Source: Clostridium_AM sp963780135 (GTDB taxonomy: Bacteria; Bacillota; Clostridia; Clostridiales; Clostridiaceae). Taken from it: 64,000 nt of DNA. The position numbers were made by a program, and so were the translations under genes. This document shows positions 8,928 to 17,530 of this stretch, piece by piece. The stretch spans positions 868,001 through 932,000 of the forward strand of contig CAWAAR010000001.1 in assembly GCA_963780135.1 (NCBI GenBank), in the 5' to 3' direction. The number at the start of each line of letters is the position of its first letter. Position 1 is the stretch's first letter. The notes below the pieces were generated by a model. That model was given only the letters and a program-made list of their open reading frames with translations. It had not been told where the DNA came from and searched no databases.

Positions 8928-9517
8928 AAATAGTATGTATAGGTGATAGTCTTACTTTTGGCTATGGCGTTTTCAAAAATGAATGTTGGTTGAATTTAAT
9001 TAAGAACAATTACAATTTAGATATTGTAAACAAAGGGGTTAATGGAGATACCACTGCTGGAATGTTATCTAGGTCCTATGTTGATGTAATTCAGCTTAAA
9101 CCTACTCATGTAATGATTATGGCTGGCTGCAATGATTTTATGTGTGGCCGTAAATTAGATTCAGTAAAAAACAACTTAGCAGAATTAATTAAAGAAGCTT
9201 TAAATTACAATATTATACCAGTAATAGGTATAGAACCTCCTATTGAGCCTACTTTGGCTGAAAGAAAATGGAGTGGGGATGTAGATTACAATGTAGTAAA
9301 CAATATTGAAGAAACCTACAGGGATTGGATAATAAGTCTTTGTATTAACTTAAAAATAAATTTTGTAGACTTTTATAAATGTTTTAAGGAAGCTTTAGAA
9401 ATCAAAAATCCAAGAGATTTATATGTAGATGGTATTCATCCCACTTCTCTTGGACATAAATTAATGTCTAAATATGTTATTGATGTTTTTCAAGCCATGA
9501 AACTACTTCCTGAATAA
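8924..9517 (+). CDS. SGNH/GDSL-family hydrolase
   Basis: The 197-residue esterase or lipase-like protein has no signal peptide, so it is probably cytosolic. Block I is CIGDSLTFGYG with the nucleophile at Ser9. Block II is KGVNGDTT. Block III is GCND (about 68-71). Block V is VDGIHPTSLGH with Asp169 and His172. The substrate cannot be told from sequence; lysophospholipase or acyl-esterase activity is common in the family. It overlaps the preceding gene by four bases. Its 3' end overlaps the convergent alpha/beta hydrolase gene by 41 bases. Confidence 0.88.
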   Translation: MKIVCIGDSLTFGYGVFKNECWLNLIKNNYNLDIVNKGVNGDTTAGMLSRSYVDVIQLKPTHVMIMAGCNDFMCGRKLDSVKNNLAELIKEALNYNIIPVIGIEPPIEPTLAERKWSGDVDYNVVNNIEETYRDWIISLCINLKINFVDFYKCFKEALEIKNPRDLYVDGIHPTSLGHKLMSKYVIDVFQAMKLLPE

Positions 9518-10313
9518 GTGATATTCTCTTATCTGAAAAAGCATGATCTGAATTCAATATAATTTCTTCTAGGTCCTGAGCATTTTTCTCTCTCAGAGCA
9601 TTTACTAATGGGATATGGTGAATATTTATTGGTGCATCATTATCCCTGCTTCCTCCAATTAAAAGCAATGGAACTTTAGATAACTTATCTGAATAATTTA
9701 TAATGTTATAGTTATGAATATTGCTTAAAGCTTCGTTAACCAACTTTTTAGCACATGTTCCACTTAAAGGATATATGTTTTCTATCCATTCTGCTATTGA
9801 TTTATTTGTTTTTTGTTCATTTTCATAGATACTTTCAGCAAAAGCACCTAAATTAAATCCTGATATTGACACTGCAGCTTTTATTTGAGAATTTTTAGCA
9901 GCAGTCATTAGGGAAGCAAATCCTCCCATACTATGTCCTATAAGAATTATTTTATTCTTATCTACTCTATATTTATTTAATGCTTCTTCCGAGTTTAAAA
10001 ACTCCATTGATACTTGTACATCTTCAAGTACATCACTAAATGAATAATTACCTTGATTTCCCCAAGAGCCCCTATAATGAAATATAAGTACATTATATCC
10101 AACGCGTCTCAAAACCTGTGCCAAATCTACATTTTGTTCATATCCAGGAAATCCATGAAGCAAATTTACTGTAGGATGTGGTCCTTTTCCCTGCGCTATG
10201 TACATTGAACCTAAACATCTTTTTTCTTTGCTTTTCAAAACCACTGTTTTCAAACAAGCTGGATTTTCTGTATCAACTTCAAGTTCATCTTTAAAAATTA
10301 AATCGTATCTCAA
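9477..10313 (-). CDS. Alpha/beta hydrolase (prolyl oligopeptidase-like serine hydrolase)
   Basis: The 278-residue cytosolic hydrolase has the oxyanion-side motif LLHGFPG (about 51-57), the nucleophile elbow GHSMGG with Ser128, an acid in GGSRDNDAPI (about 221-230) and His257 in NSDHAFS, a full catalytic triad in the usual order. The start is TTG 10313 behind GGGAGG; no ATG lies nearby in frame. It converges on the SGNH hydrolase gene with a 41-base overlap of coding ends. The substrate is unknown. Confidence 0.85.
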   Translation of the reverse strand: MRYDLIFKDELEVDTENPACLKTVVLKSKEKRCLGSMYIAQGKGPHPTVNLLHGFPGYEQNVDLAQVLRRVGYNVLIFHYRGSWGNQGNYSFSDVLEDVQVSMEFLNSEEALNKYRVDKNKIILIGHSMGGFASLMTAAKNSQIKAAVSISGFNLGAFAESIYENEQKTNKSIAEWIENIYPLSGTCAKKLVNEALSNIHNYNIINYSDKLSKVPLLLIGGSRDNDAPINIHHIPLVNALREKNAQDLEEIILNSDHAFSDKRISLIQEVVSWLEKHQ

Positions 10314-10624
10314 ATAAAAAACCTCCCGTTCAAAATTATATATGTATTAAAATTTTTATCTATTTTACATTATTTCTAATAATACTATATCTAATTACGA
10401 TACTTTACATTTTATTATACTTTAACTATTCACAAAAATAAATTCATTTTTTTAATTTAATTGTGTTATACTTTATTGATTTATTTTCAATAAAGTGCTA
10501 TCCTTATATTGTAATATCAAATATATATTACACATTTTACTTTATATATGAATATAATATAGCATAAATAACTACTATAAAAATGTATTTATGTCAATTA
10601 ATTTTTAAAGGAGGATTTATTAAT
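10314..10624. other. Divergent intergenic region with a small dyad
   Basis: A+T-rich, no gene. The dyad ACTTTATTG-N9-CAATAAAGT (10470-10496) lies upstream of the small gene at 10625. It could be an operator or a weak hairpin. No convincing promoter was picked out. Confidence 0.4.
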
Positions 10625-10822
10625 ATGAATACTACTTTTTGTACTTCCAAAATTCCTGAGGATATTAAATTACAATTAAGAGAATTAATATCTAAATCTG
10701 GTATGCCTACAGAGGATTTTATAAGATCCTTAGCTAATTCGTACAATGTCAAAAAAGTTGAATCAAATATATCTACTGTAGTATTAGATTACACTAATTA
10801 CTGGAATAGCTTCGTTGATTAA
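10625..10822 (+). CDS. Small protein of unknown function, possibly ribbon-helix-helix-like
   Basis: The 65-residue protein starts at ATG 10625, eight bases after AAAGGAGG. An upstream in-frame ATG at 10583 lies before the ribosome binding site and is not used here. The segment IPEDIKLQLRELISKSGMPTEDFIRSLANSYN has the strand-helix-helix look of small Arc/MetJ-type DNA-binding proteins, but no basic specificity strand is clear, so this is a guess. It is monocistronic, with its own terminator downstream. Confidence 0.6.
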   Translation: MNTTFCTSKIPEDIKLQLRELISKSGMPTEDFIRSLANSYNVKKVESNISTVVLDYTNYWNSFVD

Positions 10823-10839
10823 AACTTATATATATATTT

Positions 10840-10873
10840 AAAAGAGACTATTTTTCACAATAGCCTCTTTTTA
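10840..10873 (+). terminator. Terminator of the small gene at 10625
   Basis: AAAGAGACTATT and AATAGCCTCTTT pair around TTTCAC, followed by TTATAT. It may also act on the convergent zinc-ribbon gene. Confidence 0.75.
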
Positions 10874-10884
10874 TATACCTGAAG

Positions 10885-11130
10885 TTATAATAACTTTTTT
10901 AATTGCTCAGGATCATACTCTTTTAAAACTTTATCATTGGATTCATTTTTTACTAGAATATTTACCTTCCCATCTTTAATTTTAAGAACCTTACCTTTTA
11001 TTTTAGTTCCAATAACATTTACAGGAGCCTTAATTGTAAGTTGTTTCAAATTGTCACTTTTACAATAATCACATACCTTGTCATTTTCTATTACTCTCTT
11101 GCATTCCTTGCAGTAATAAACTCTGTCCAT
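10885..11130 (-). CDS. Small zinc-ribbon protein
   Basis: The 81-residue protein starts at ATG 11130 behind AGGAGG. It has an N-terminal zinc ribbon, CKEC (7-10) and CDYC (20-23), followed by a basic strand-rich region (VIGTKIKGKVLKIKDGKVNILV) that resembles a small OB or SH3-like fold. Such proteins often bind nucleic acid or ribosomes, but I do not recognise a characterised family. No obvious operon partner is present. Confidence 0.7.
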   Translation of the reverse strand: MDRVYYCKECKRVIENDKVCDYCKSDNLKQLTIKAPVNVIGTKIKGKVLKIKDGKVNILVKNESNDKVLKEYDPEQLKKLL

Positions 11131-11230
11131 AAGTACTACCTCCTAATTTGTTTTTTTATTAGTTAAAACTTTAAATATAAATATTTACACATTCTATATA
11201 TTCTATATTTTCTAACATTTTCCTTTTTAT

Positions 11231-11824
11231 TTAAAATATTTTAACATAAGTTTTTACCAGGTAATACTTTATTAGGGCTGGAATTTCTCTTATATATCCA
11301 ATAATTTCATCTGATTTATAAGGTTTTACAAACACGCCCGAATAACTAGCTTGTATCCCTTGATCTTTAGCCATTAAAGAGGCTCTCTTTAAATGATACT
11401 TATTCGACACTATAATTGCTGTTTTAAATTCTCTTTTTTCCATTGCATTTTTTGAATTTATTAAATTAGCCATAGTAGATGCTGAATTGTCTTCTATAAT
11501 TATCTTAGAAGAATCCATACCTTTAGAAATCAAATATCTTTTCATAGCCTCTGCTTCAGATATACTTTCTCCCTGACCTTTTCCTCCAGATACTATTATA
11601 TATTTTGCATATCCTTCATTAAACAATTTAAGTCCTTGCTCTGTTCTCCATATGAGAAAAGGGCTAGCAGTACTTCCATAAACTCTACAACCTAAAATAA
11701 TTATACAATCTGATTTTTTAGGTTTTTCCGTTTCACCAAAGTAAACAACTTGAAAAGCAGAAATTATAATAGAAACTACCAATAAGAATATTCCACATAA
11801 AATAATTTTTCTAGTCTTGGTCAT
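11231..11824 (-). CDS. YdcF/SanA/ElyC family membrane protein (DUF218)
   Basis: The 197-residue protein has an N-terminal membrane segment (about residues 6-25). A DUF218 domain follows: CIIILGCRVYG, then YIIVSGGKGQGESISEAEAM and IIEDNSASTMANLINSK, which are the typical motifs of the YdcF/SanA/ElyC family. Members act in the cell envelope and are linked to vancomycin sensitivity or envelope biogenesis in E. coli; the chemistry is not established. It lies downstream of the purine permease but is separated from it by that gene's terminator. Confidence 0.82.
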   Translation of the reverse strand: MTKTRKIILCGIFLLVVSIIISAFQVVYFGETEKPKKSDCIIILGCRVYGSTASPFLIWRTEQGLKLFNEGYAKYIIVSGGKGQGESISEAEAMKRYLISKGMDSSKIIIEDNSASTMANLINSKNAMEKREFKTAIIVSNKYHLKRASLMAKDQGIQASYSGVFVKPYKSDEIIGYIREIPALIKYYLVKTYVKIF

Positions 11825-11923
11825 AAAATCACCTTTTAACTTTCACCTATCATTAATAATAATGATAATTGATTTTACATGTCAATTCAAGGAAATTTAA
11901 TACATTTAATACTTTTTTAACAT

Positions 11924-11957
11924 AAAAAAATAAGCAAACTGTTGAACAGTTTGCTTA
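11924..11957 (-). terminator. Terminator of the purine permease gene
   Basis: The minus-strand RNA has AAGCAAACTG-TTCAA-CAGTTTGCTT followed by ATTTTTTTATG. Confidence 0.88.
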
Positions 11958-11991
11958 TTTATAAAATCTTACCAATTAATTAATTTACAAT

Positions 11992-13419
11992 TTAATGAGG
12001 AAGCAAAGTAAATCTTAATATAAATAGTAGTGCAAGTATATATACTATAGGATGTACTTCCTTATGTTTACCTGTTGCTACTTTTACTATAGGATAAAAT
12101 ATTATTCCTGCTGCTATACCATTTGCTATACTGTAACTAAATGGCATAATTGCTATGGTGAAAAATGCTGGCAGTGCTTCTGTAAAATCATCAAAATCTA
12201 TCTTTTTTACAGCTCCCATCATAAGAACTCCAACTATAACAAGTGCTGGTGCTGTTGCTTCTCCTGGAACTATTCCTACAAGTCCGCCAAAGAATAATGC
12301 TAGTATAAATAATACACCAGTTGTGAAAGCTGTTAATCCTGTTCTGCCGCCTTCTGATACACCAGATGTTGACTCAACATAAGTTACTACAGTACTTGTT
12401 CCAAGCATAGATCCCACTGTAGTTGCTAAAGCATCTGATAAAAGAGCTTTAGGCATATTTTTAACTCTTCCGTCTTTATCTAACATTTTAGCTTTTTCTG
12501 CTGTTCCAACTAGAGTTCCAATAGTATCAAATAAATCTACCAAACTAAAAGTTATAACAACCATAATTAAGCTTGTAAATGCTCCAACTGCACCAGCTTT
12601 ACCCAATCCTAAAAGCCCTTTAAAATCAAAAGCAAATAATGTTGGTGCTAAAGATGGAGGTGCACTTATTATTTTTATTCCTGCAAGGTGAGTAATTCCA
12701 AATGGAATTCCAACTATAGTTGTAAGTATTATTCCTATTAACATAGAACCTTTTACGCCTCTTGCCATCAAAATACCTGTAATGGCTATACCTATAACTG
12801 TTACTAAAGCATGAGGATCTGTAAAACTTCCAAAAGTTACCAAAGTAGATGGACTTCCTACTATTATTCCTCCACCTTTCAAACCTACAAGGGCTATAAA
12901 CAATCCTATACCACCCGAAATAGCAAGTTTCAAATTATGTGGCAGTGCATCAACTATTTTTTCTCTTATAGATGTTACTGTAATTATTATGAAAAGTACT
13001 CCTGATATAAATACTGCTGCTAAAGCTTGCTGCCAAGTGTATCCTAAAGTTAAACATACACTATAAGTGAAAAATGCATTAAGTCCCATTCCTGGAGCTT
13101 GTGCAAAAGGAAGATTTGCATAAAGTGCCATTACAAAAGTTCCTACAGCTGCTGCTATACATGTAGCACCAAATACTGAAGCTACTACAGGATCATTAAT
13201 AGCTGATAATCCAGCTTTTACTGCAGCATCACCCATAAGTCCTTTTGAATTCATGCCTGCTTGCATAAGTATTGAAGGATTTACAAATATTATATACGCC
13301 ATAGTTATAAACGTAGTAATTCCTGCTAATATCTCTGTTTTAACATTAGTATTGTTTTCTGATAACTTAAAAAATGAATTTAAAAATGATTTCTGTTGTT
13401 CTTGTTTAGATTTTTCCAT
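11992..13419 (-). CDS. NCS2-family purine permease (AzgA/PbuG-like)
   Basis: The 475-residue polytopic membrane protein of the AzgA-like branch of NCS2 imports hypoxanthine, guanine or adenine with protons. Seen: GITTFITMAYIIFVNP near the N-terminus, APGMGLNAFFTYSVCL (the conserved glycine-rich segment of the family), SLVDLFDTIGTLVGTA, and GTSTVVTYVESTSGVSEGGR. Length and hydrophobic pattern fit about 12-14 membrane segments. A guanine riboswitch and attenuator precede it, which supports guanine or hypoxanthine as substrate and repression when purines are plentiful. PbuG or PbuO cannot be told apart here. Confidence 0.92.
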   Translation of the reverse strand: MEKSKQEQQKSFLNSFFKLSENNTNVKTEILAGITTFITMAYIIFVNPSILMQAGMNSKGLMGDAAVKAGLSAINDPVVASVFGATCIAAAVGTFVMALYANLPFAQAPGMGLNAFFTYSVCLTLGYTWQQALAAVFISGVLFIIITVTSIREKIVDALPHNLKLAISGGIGLFIALVGLKGGGIIVGSPSTLVTFGSFTDPHALVTVIGIAITGILMARGVKGSMLIGIILTTIVGIPFGITHLAGIKIISAPPSLAPTLFAFDFKGLLGLGKAGAVGAFTSLIMVVITFSLVDLFDTIGTLVGTAEKAKMLDKDGRVKNMPKALLSDALATTVGSMLGTSTVVTYVESTSGVSEGGRTGLTAFTTGVLFILALFFGGLVGIVPGEATAPALVIVGVLMMGAVKKIDFDDFTEALPAFFTIAIMPFSYSIANGIAAGIIFYPIVKVATGKHKEVHPIVYILALLFILRFTLLPH

Positions 13420-13437
13420 ATACTGTTTTCCTCCCTA

Positions 13438-13487
13438 ATAAAAAAAGTTTCTGTTTCGGATTATGAGTAAATCCGAAACAGAAACTT
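13438..13487 (-). terminator. Attenuator hairpin of the purine permease riboswitch
   Basis: Perfect 18-bp stem (13445-13462 with 13470-13487), then seven U residues in the minus-strand leader. GAAUCCG just after the aptamer P1 can pair with CGGAUU of this stem, giving a plausible antiterminator. Confidence 0.9.
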
Positions 13488-13514
13488 AGGTTTCTTAATA
13501 TCAAATCACGGATT

Positions 13515-13584
13515 CACCCATAGTCAGAGATTTAAGGTACTCTGGTAGAAACTCTTGAACCATATTTTCAAGATTATACGGATG
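13515..13584 (-). promoter_or_regulatory. Guanine (purine) riboswitch aptamer upstream of the permease
   Basis: On the minus strand P1 pairs CAUCCGU with AUGGGUG. UAUAAUC, GAGUUUCUACC and GACUAUGG are at the conserved junction positions. The C before UAUGG marks guanine specificity. The layout matches the purE riboswitch. Confidence 0.94.
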
Positions 13585-13609
13585 ATTAATTATCTGTCTT
13601 ATGTTTTAT

Positions 13610-13638
13610 ATATTAACATTTTGAAATAGCAAAGTCAA
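13610..13638 (-). promoter_or_regulatory. Sigma-A promoter of the purine permease
   Basis: Read on the minus strand: TTGACT (13638-13633), 17-base spacer, TAATAT (13615-13610). Confidence 0.78.
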
Positions 13639-13706
13639 TATGCTTTTCTATTTTTTGTTCTTAATGTTCTATACATTATTTACTATCTGGTATGATTTTG
13701 CAAATA

Positions 13707-13733
13707 ACATTCGTCATATGTCGAACGTTCGAA
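13707..13733. promoter_or_regulatory. PurBox-like dyad upstream of the permease promoter
   Basis: AACATTCG-N8-CGAACGTT (13707-13728), with a further CGAA at 13730-13733. The dyad centre is 79.5 bp upstream of the -35 box, the same geometry as at purE. Confidence 0.6.
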
Positions 13734-13772
13734 ATATATCCCTTTCACTTTTTGCTAAATATATCTTTCAAA

Positions 13773-15410
13773 TTATCTTAAAGCCAGTATTTCATTTCTA
13801 TATTTATCTTCTATTCCATATAACTCAAAAATCTCTTTATCTAATTCATCCTGAATCTTTTCATATAAATTATATTGATTATTAATTTTGTCTACTAATT
13901 TTTCTATTTTACTTTGGCTTTCTGCATCACAAAATTTTATGGGTATTTGATTTAAGCTATACTTTTTAATTTGAGGAGTTGAATTTAAATTTGTTATAAG
14001 AAAATTCAAATAATACCAGTGTATTAATTTAGAATTCAATACACCCAATACATATTTATAAGAAAATTTGGATTCCAAATTAATTATGCCATAGAGAGAT
14101 TGTTCTATAATTATTCCCTCTTTATCTAACGCTGCAATTATTTTGCTTCCAGTTTTTCTTACTATTATTTTAGGAGAACAAGCTAATTTTTTAATATCCT
14201 TTGTTCCGCCTTTTATATTCTGCTTTTCAAATTCATAATAGCACTTATTTAAAATTCTAAAATTAGTTATATTTTGCCCTTTTAATATATTTATCTGTTT
14301 ATTGTTTACTCTGTACTTTTTTATTTCTTTAGTATTTCCTATAAATCCTGTAAAAGTTGTACTTATATCTCCAAGGAATTTACTGTTTTTTTCTATTTTA
14401 TTTTTAATATCTCTATTAAAGCTGTTACTATCATATGAAAACTCAAAATTTTCATTTTCTAAGTACTGACTTTGATAAATACTATAGTTTCTTTTCTTAT
14501 ATACTTCCAAATTAATTTTATTATTTTTATTATGAACTTTTTCTAATATAAATATCATAGTATCTGTATTTATATTAGGAAATTTTATTTCAAAAGCTAA
14601 GTTTTTTATATTATAATTTAAAATTATCATTTCTCTAAAGCTTTTATATTGAAGATTTTTTGCAAACCTATCAGGTACTACAAATCCAATCCTTCCACCT
14701 ATTTTTAAGAGTTCCAAAGATCTTTTAATAAAATATTCATATAAATTAGGTAAATAAATATTTCCTTTATACTGTTTCATATAGTAGCTAATAAGTTGTT
14801 CATCTTTATCTTGCTTGTGCTTTCTATTTAAAGAAACCCATGGTGGATTTCCTATTATGTAATCATACTTTTTATTCCAAAATTCTATTAACAAATCATA
14901 CTTCTTTGTTTTACACTTATTTTGCTCTTCCCATTTAATCAAACTATCACAACAAACTATATTTAAATTAAATTCACTACTATTTCCATATTTAGATTTA
15001 ATATTTTCTTTACATAATTCCACAGCATTAAAATCTATATCCGCTCCATAAATGCAATTAGTTATTATATGATAAGTTAAATTTTCTACTTTCCAATAAT
15101 CTCTTCCTTTTATTTTTCTTTCTCCGTTTATAACATATTCCTCTTCAGCATATATTTTTGCCAAAGTGGAAATGTTTTTACTAAATTCGTATATTAAAAA
15201 TTCTAACACTTTAATAAAAAAATATCCTACCCCACAAGAAGGATCAAGAACTTTTACAAATGGATTTTTAACTACATCTATATTATTAAAAGCATTTTTT
15301 ATAATATAATCTATAATATACTCTGGTGTATAAAAGCACCCATAGTTTTTCCTTTGTTTTTTTTCCATAAGTACATCATAATCTTTTTCTAATTTAGCTT
15401 CTTTATACAT
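13773..15410 (-). CDS. CamA-like solitary adenine-N6 DNA methyltransferase, copy 1
   Basis: The 545-residue protein has the Eco57I/TaqI-type layout: CFYTPEYIIDYI (about 25-36), SAM motif I DPSCGVG (56-62), an acidic motif at YGADID (121-126), catalytic motif IV NPPW (188-191) and a C-terminal TaqI-like specificity region (TPQIKKYSLNQIPI). It is too short for a fused type IIG nuclease, and no restriction gene is nearby. The arrangement recalls the solitary C. difficile CamA enzyme. The start at ATG 15410 has AGAAGGG upstream. A paralogue lies at 19124. The specificity cannot be read from sequence. Confidence 0.85.
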   Translation of the reverse strand: MYKEAKLEKDYDVLMEKKQRKNYGCFYTPEYIIDYIIKNAFNNIDVVKNPFVKVLDPSCGVGYFFIKVLEFLIYEFSKNISTLAKIYAEEEYVINGERKIKGRDYWKVENLTYHIITNCIYGADIDFNAVELCKENIKSKYGNSSEFNLNIVCCDSLIKWEEQNKCKTKKYDLLIEFWNKKYDYIIGNPPWVSLNRKHKQDKDEQLISYYMKQYKGNIYLPNLYEYFIKRSLELLKIGGRIGFVVPDRFAKNLQYKSFREMIILNYNIKNLAFEIKFPNINTDTMIFILEKVHNKNNKINLEVYKKRNYSIYQSQYLENENFEFSYDSNSFNRDIKNKIEKNSKFLGDISTTFTGFIGNTKEIKKYRVNNKQINILKGQNITNFRILNKCYYEFEKQNIKGGTKDIKKLACSPKIIVRKTGSKIIAALDKEGIIIEQSLYGIINLESKFSYKYVLGVLNSKLIHWYYLNFLITNLNSTPQIKKYSLNQIPIKFCDAESQSKIEKLVDKINNQYNLYEKIQDELDKEIFELYGIEDKYRNEILALR

Positions 15411-15565
15411 AGCAACCCTTCTTATTTATTAAATTATTTAACTTTTATCAAATAAGCATTCTGCCAAAACTAATTTAAATATATATTATATGTTATCACA
15501 TTTCTTCAAATAGTATAAATAATTTTTTTAAGGTTACTCTATTAATATTGAAAGGGGGTATTTTC

Positions 15566-15700
15566 ATGCATCGAGAAAGTAAAAAAGAAACAAAAATGCA
15601 AAACAAAAAATTCTCTAAACCCGATATAACTAGGGAAGAAGAAATGGAAAAAAAGCCTTCTCATAGTACTTTGGATGTAAGTATACATAAAGCTCCTTAA
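15566..15700 (+). CDS. 44-residue basic hypothetical protein
   Basis: A short reading frame starts at ATG 15566, nine bases after GAAAGGGGG, and ends at TAA 15698-15700, overlapping a clear terminator. The product is hydrophilic and rich in Lys, Glu and Ser (HRESKKETKMQNKKFSKPDI...). The strong ribosome binding site and own terminator favour a real gene. I do not recognise a family; small charged proteins of this kind are often spore-associated in clostridia, but nothing here proves that. Confidence 0.6.
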   Translation: MHRESKKETKMQNKKFSKPDITREEEMEKKPSHSTLDVSIHKAP

Positions 15701-15720
15701 ATAAGGGAGCTTTCTTTGTA
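15689..15720 (+). terminator. Terminator of the 44-residue gene
   Basis: AAAGCTCC-N9-GGAGCTTT followed by CTTTGTA. The stem includes the stop codon region. It may also stop the convergent MATE transcript. Confidence 0.75.
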
Positions 15721-17106
15721 TTATTCAGTAAATTCTAGTGCCATTTCAGCTTCTTTATTTTTAGATTCTTCACGATTAATTTTATTAATTTCCTTAAATA
15801 TGAATATAAAAGTTAATATTGTAGACATTAAGTCAGAAATAGGCGCTGCCATCCATACTCCATTTAAATTAAATATATGAGGTAATATAATAAGCATTGG
15901 TATTAACACTATTACTTGTCTAGAAAGGGCCAATACCATGGATATTTTCGCTCTTCCTATAGCCTGAAAAAAGTTGGAACTAACAATTTGTAAACCTACA
16001 ACAAAAAACATACTCATATATATTCTTATTCCGTGTACTGTAATATTTAATAAATTTAAGTCAGACTTATTGAATAATTGTACAAAGAATTTAGGACAAG
16101 TTTCTATAAGCAAACCTCCTAACGCAGAAATACAAACTCCTGAAATACAAGCTAATTTTAACACTCTTTTCACTCTATCATATTTCTTAGCACCATAATT
16201 AAACCCTGCAATTGGCTGTAGTCCTTGAGTTATTCCTAATATGGGCATAAAAAATATAGTAGCTATACTATTTATTATTCCCATAGCACCTACAGCTAGA
16301 TCTCCACCATAACTAACTAATCTTATATTTATAATTACATTAACAGCACTAGCTGCAAGCTGCATAGCAAATGGAGACATTCCTATAGAGAATATACTTA
16401 ATACTATTTCCTTTTGCAATTTCAAATTTTTTCTTCTAAGTTTTAGCAGACTTTCATTTCCTTTAAAATATCTAAGCACCCATATAGTGTTAATTCCTTG
16501 GGAAATAAATGTGGCAAATGCTGCTCCCCTTATACCAAAATGCATAATAAATACAAATATTACATCTAGTATTATGTTACATATTCCACCTATAAGCATT
16601 GTGGTCATAGCCTTTTTAGGATTACCTTCTGCACGTATAACATTATTTAGCCCTAATCCTAGATTTTGAAGAACTGTACCAAATAATAATATGGTTATAA
16701 ATTCTTTAGCATAACTTATAGTATTATTACTAGCACCAAAGGATTTTAAAATTGGGTTAATAAAAGCTAATCCTAAAACTGTAACTATTAATGATGTAAT
16801 TACAATTAAAGTAAAGGCATTACCAAATATTTTTTCAGCTTCATCCTTTTTATTCTTACCCAAACTTATAGATATGCAAGAAGCAGCTCCTATACCAACC
16901 AACATACCAAATGCCATTATTATAATACTTATAGGAAATGTTAAACTAACTCCTGATATTGCTTCTGCTCCCACAACGTTACCTATAAACATTCTATCTA
17001 TTACTGTATACAATGAATTAACCATCATTCCAACAATACCAGGAATAGAAAATTGCAGTAATAACTTTCCTACATCTTGTTCTGCTAATTTTTTTGAATT
17101 GTCCAT
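15721..17106 (-). CDS. MATE-family multidrug exporter
   Basis: The 461-residue polytopic membrane protein begins LLLQFSIPGIVGMMVNSLYTVIDRMFIG, a pattern typical of the MATE (DinF/NorM superfamily) N-terminus. It has 12 predicted hydrophobic segments and the repeat-half signature GITQGLQPIAGFNYGAKKYDRVKR. It would exchange cations for drugs or other organic cations. It starts at ATG 17106 behind AAGGAGATAG. The substrate and regulator are not evident. Confidence 0.9.
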   Translation of the reverse strand: MDNSKKLAEQDVGKLLLQFSIPGIVGMMVNSLYTVIDRMFIGNVVGAEAISGVSLTFPISIIIMAFGMLVGIGAASCISISLGKNKKDEAEKIFGNAFTLIVITSLIVTVLGLAFINPILKSFGASNNTISYAKEFITILLFGTVLQNLGLGLNNVIRAEGNPKKAMTTMLIGGICNIILDVIFVFIMHFGIRGAAFATFISQGINTIWVLRYFKGNESLLKLRRKNLKLQKEIVLSIFSIGMSPFAMQLAASAVNVIINIRLVSYGGDLAVGAMGIINSIATIFFMPILGITQGLQPIAGFNYGAKKYDRVKRVLKLACISGVCISALGGLLIETCPKFFVQLFNKSDLNLLNITVHGIRIYMSMFFVVGLQIVSSNFFQAIGRAKISMVLALSRQVIVLIPMLIILPHIFNLNGVWMAAPISDLMSTILTFIFIFKEINKINREESKNKEAEMALEFTE

Positions 17107-17257
17107 AAGACTATCTCCTTAATCCTTAAAATTAATATACAACATCTTAAATCATTGAAATATTATACTTTAAAAAACATTAGCTAACTAAACTTTATTT
17201 TATTCTTATATTATTTATCGTACAAGTATTATTTAATAAAATGTGACCATAATATTT

Positions 17258-17287
17258 ATTATAGCATTGCACTTATTTTATGTGTAA
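17258..17287 (-). promoter_or_regulatory. Probable promoter of the MATE gene
   Basis: Minus strand: TTACAC, 18-base spacer, TATAAT preceded by TGC (extended -10). A second TTGACA/TATAAT pair with a short 15-base spacer lies further upstream (17370-17396). Confidence 0.45.
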
Positions 17288-17451
17288 TTCTCATTTAACA
17301 ATCTATAATATCTTTTTGAAATTTCTCCATTTAACTTAATTAGGGTCCTAAGTAATTTCTTTTTTTCATATTATAGCATACAAATTTATCTGTCAATTAC
17401 ATTTAGAGTGAATATTTAACAATTGGTATACAAAAAGGTTATATTGTGTTA

Positions 17452-17472
17452 ACATTTTTGCCACAAAAATGT
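17452..17472. promoter_or_regulatory. Possible operator upstream of the HtrA gene
   Basis: ACATTTTTG-CCA-CAAAAATGT is a perfect 9-bp-arm dyad 58 bases before the HtrA start codon. The regulator is unknown. Confidence 0.4.
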
Positions 17473-17530
17473 CACAAAATAATTCTATTATAGAAACATA
17501 TAATAATACGAAACAGGGAGGTTCATAATT

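Noticed and set aside
12052..13005. Open frames opposite the purine permease
   Set aside because: They mirror the hydrophobic codons of the real gene and encode Cys/Tyr/Ser-rich nonsense without start signals.
17271..17400. Possible remnant of a small regulator gene upstream of the MATE gene
   Set aside because: A frame reading LIKLNGEISKRYYRLLNENYT exists on the minus strand, but it lacks a start codon without adding a base and matches no family that I can name.
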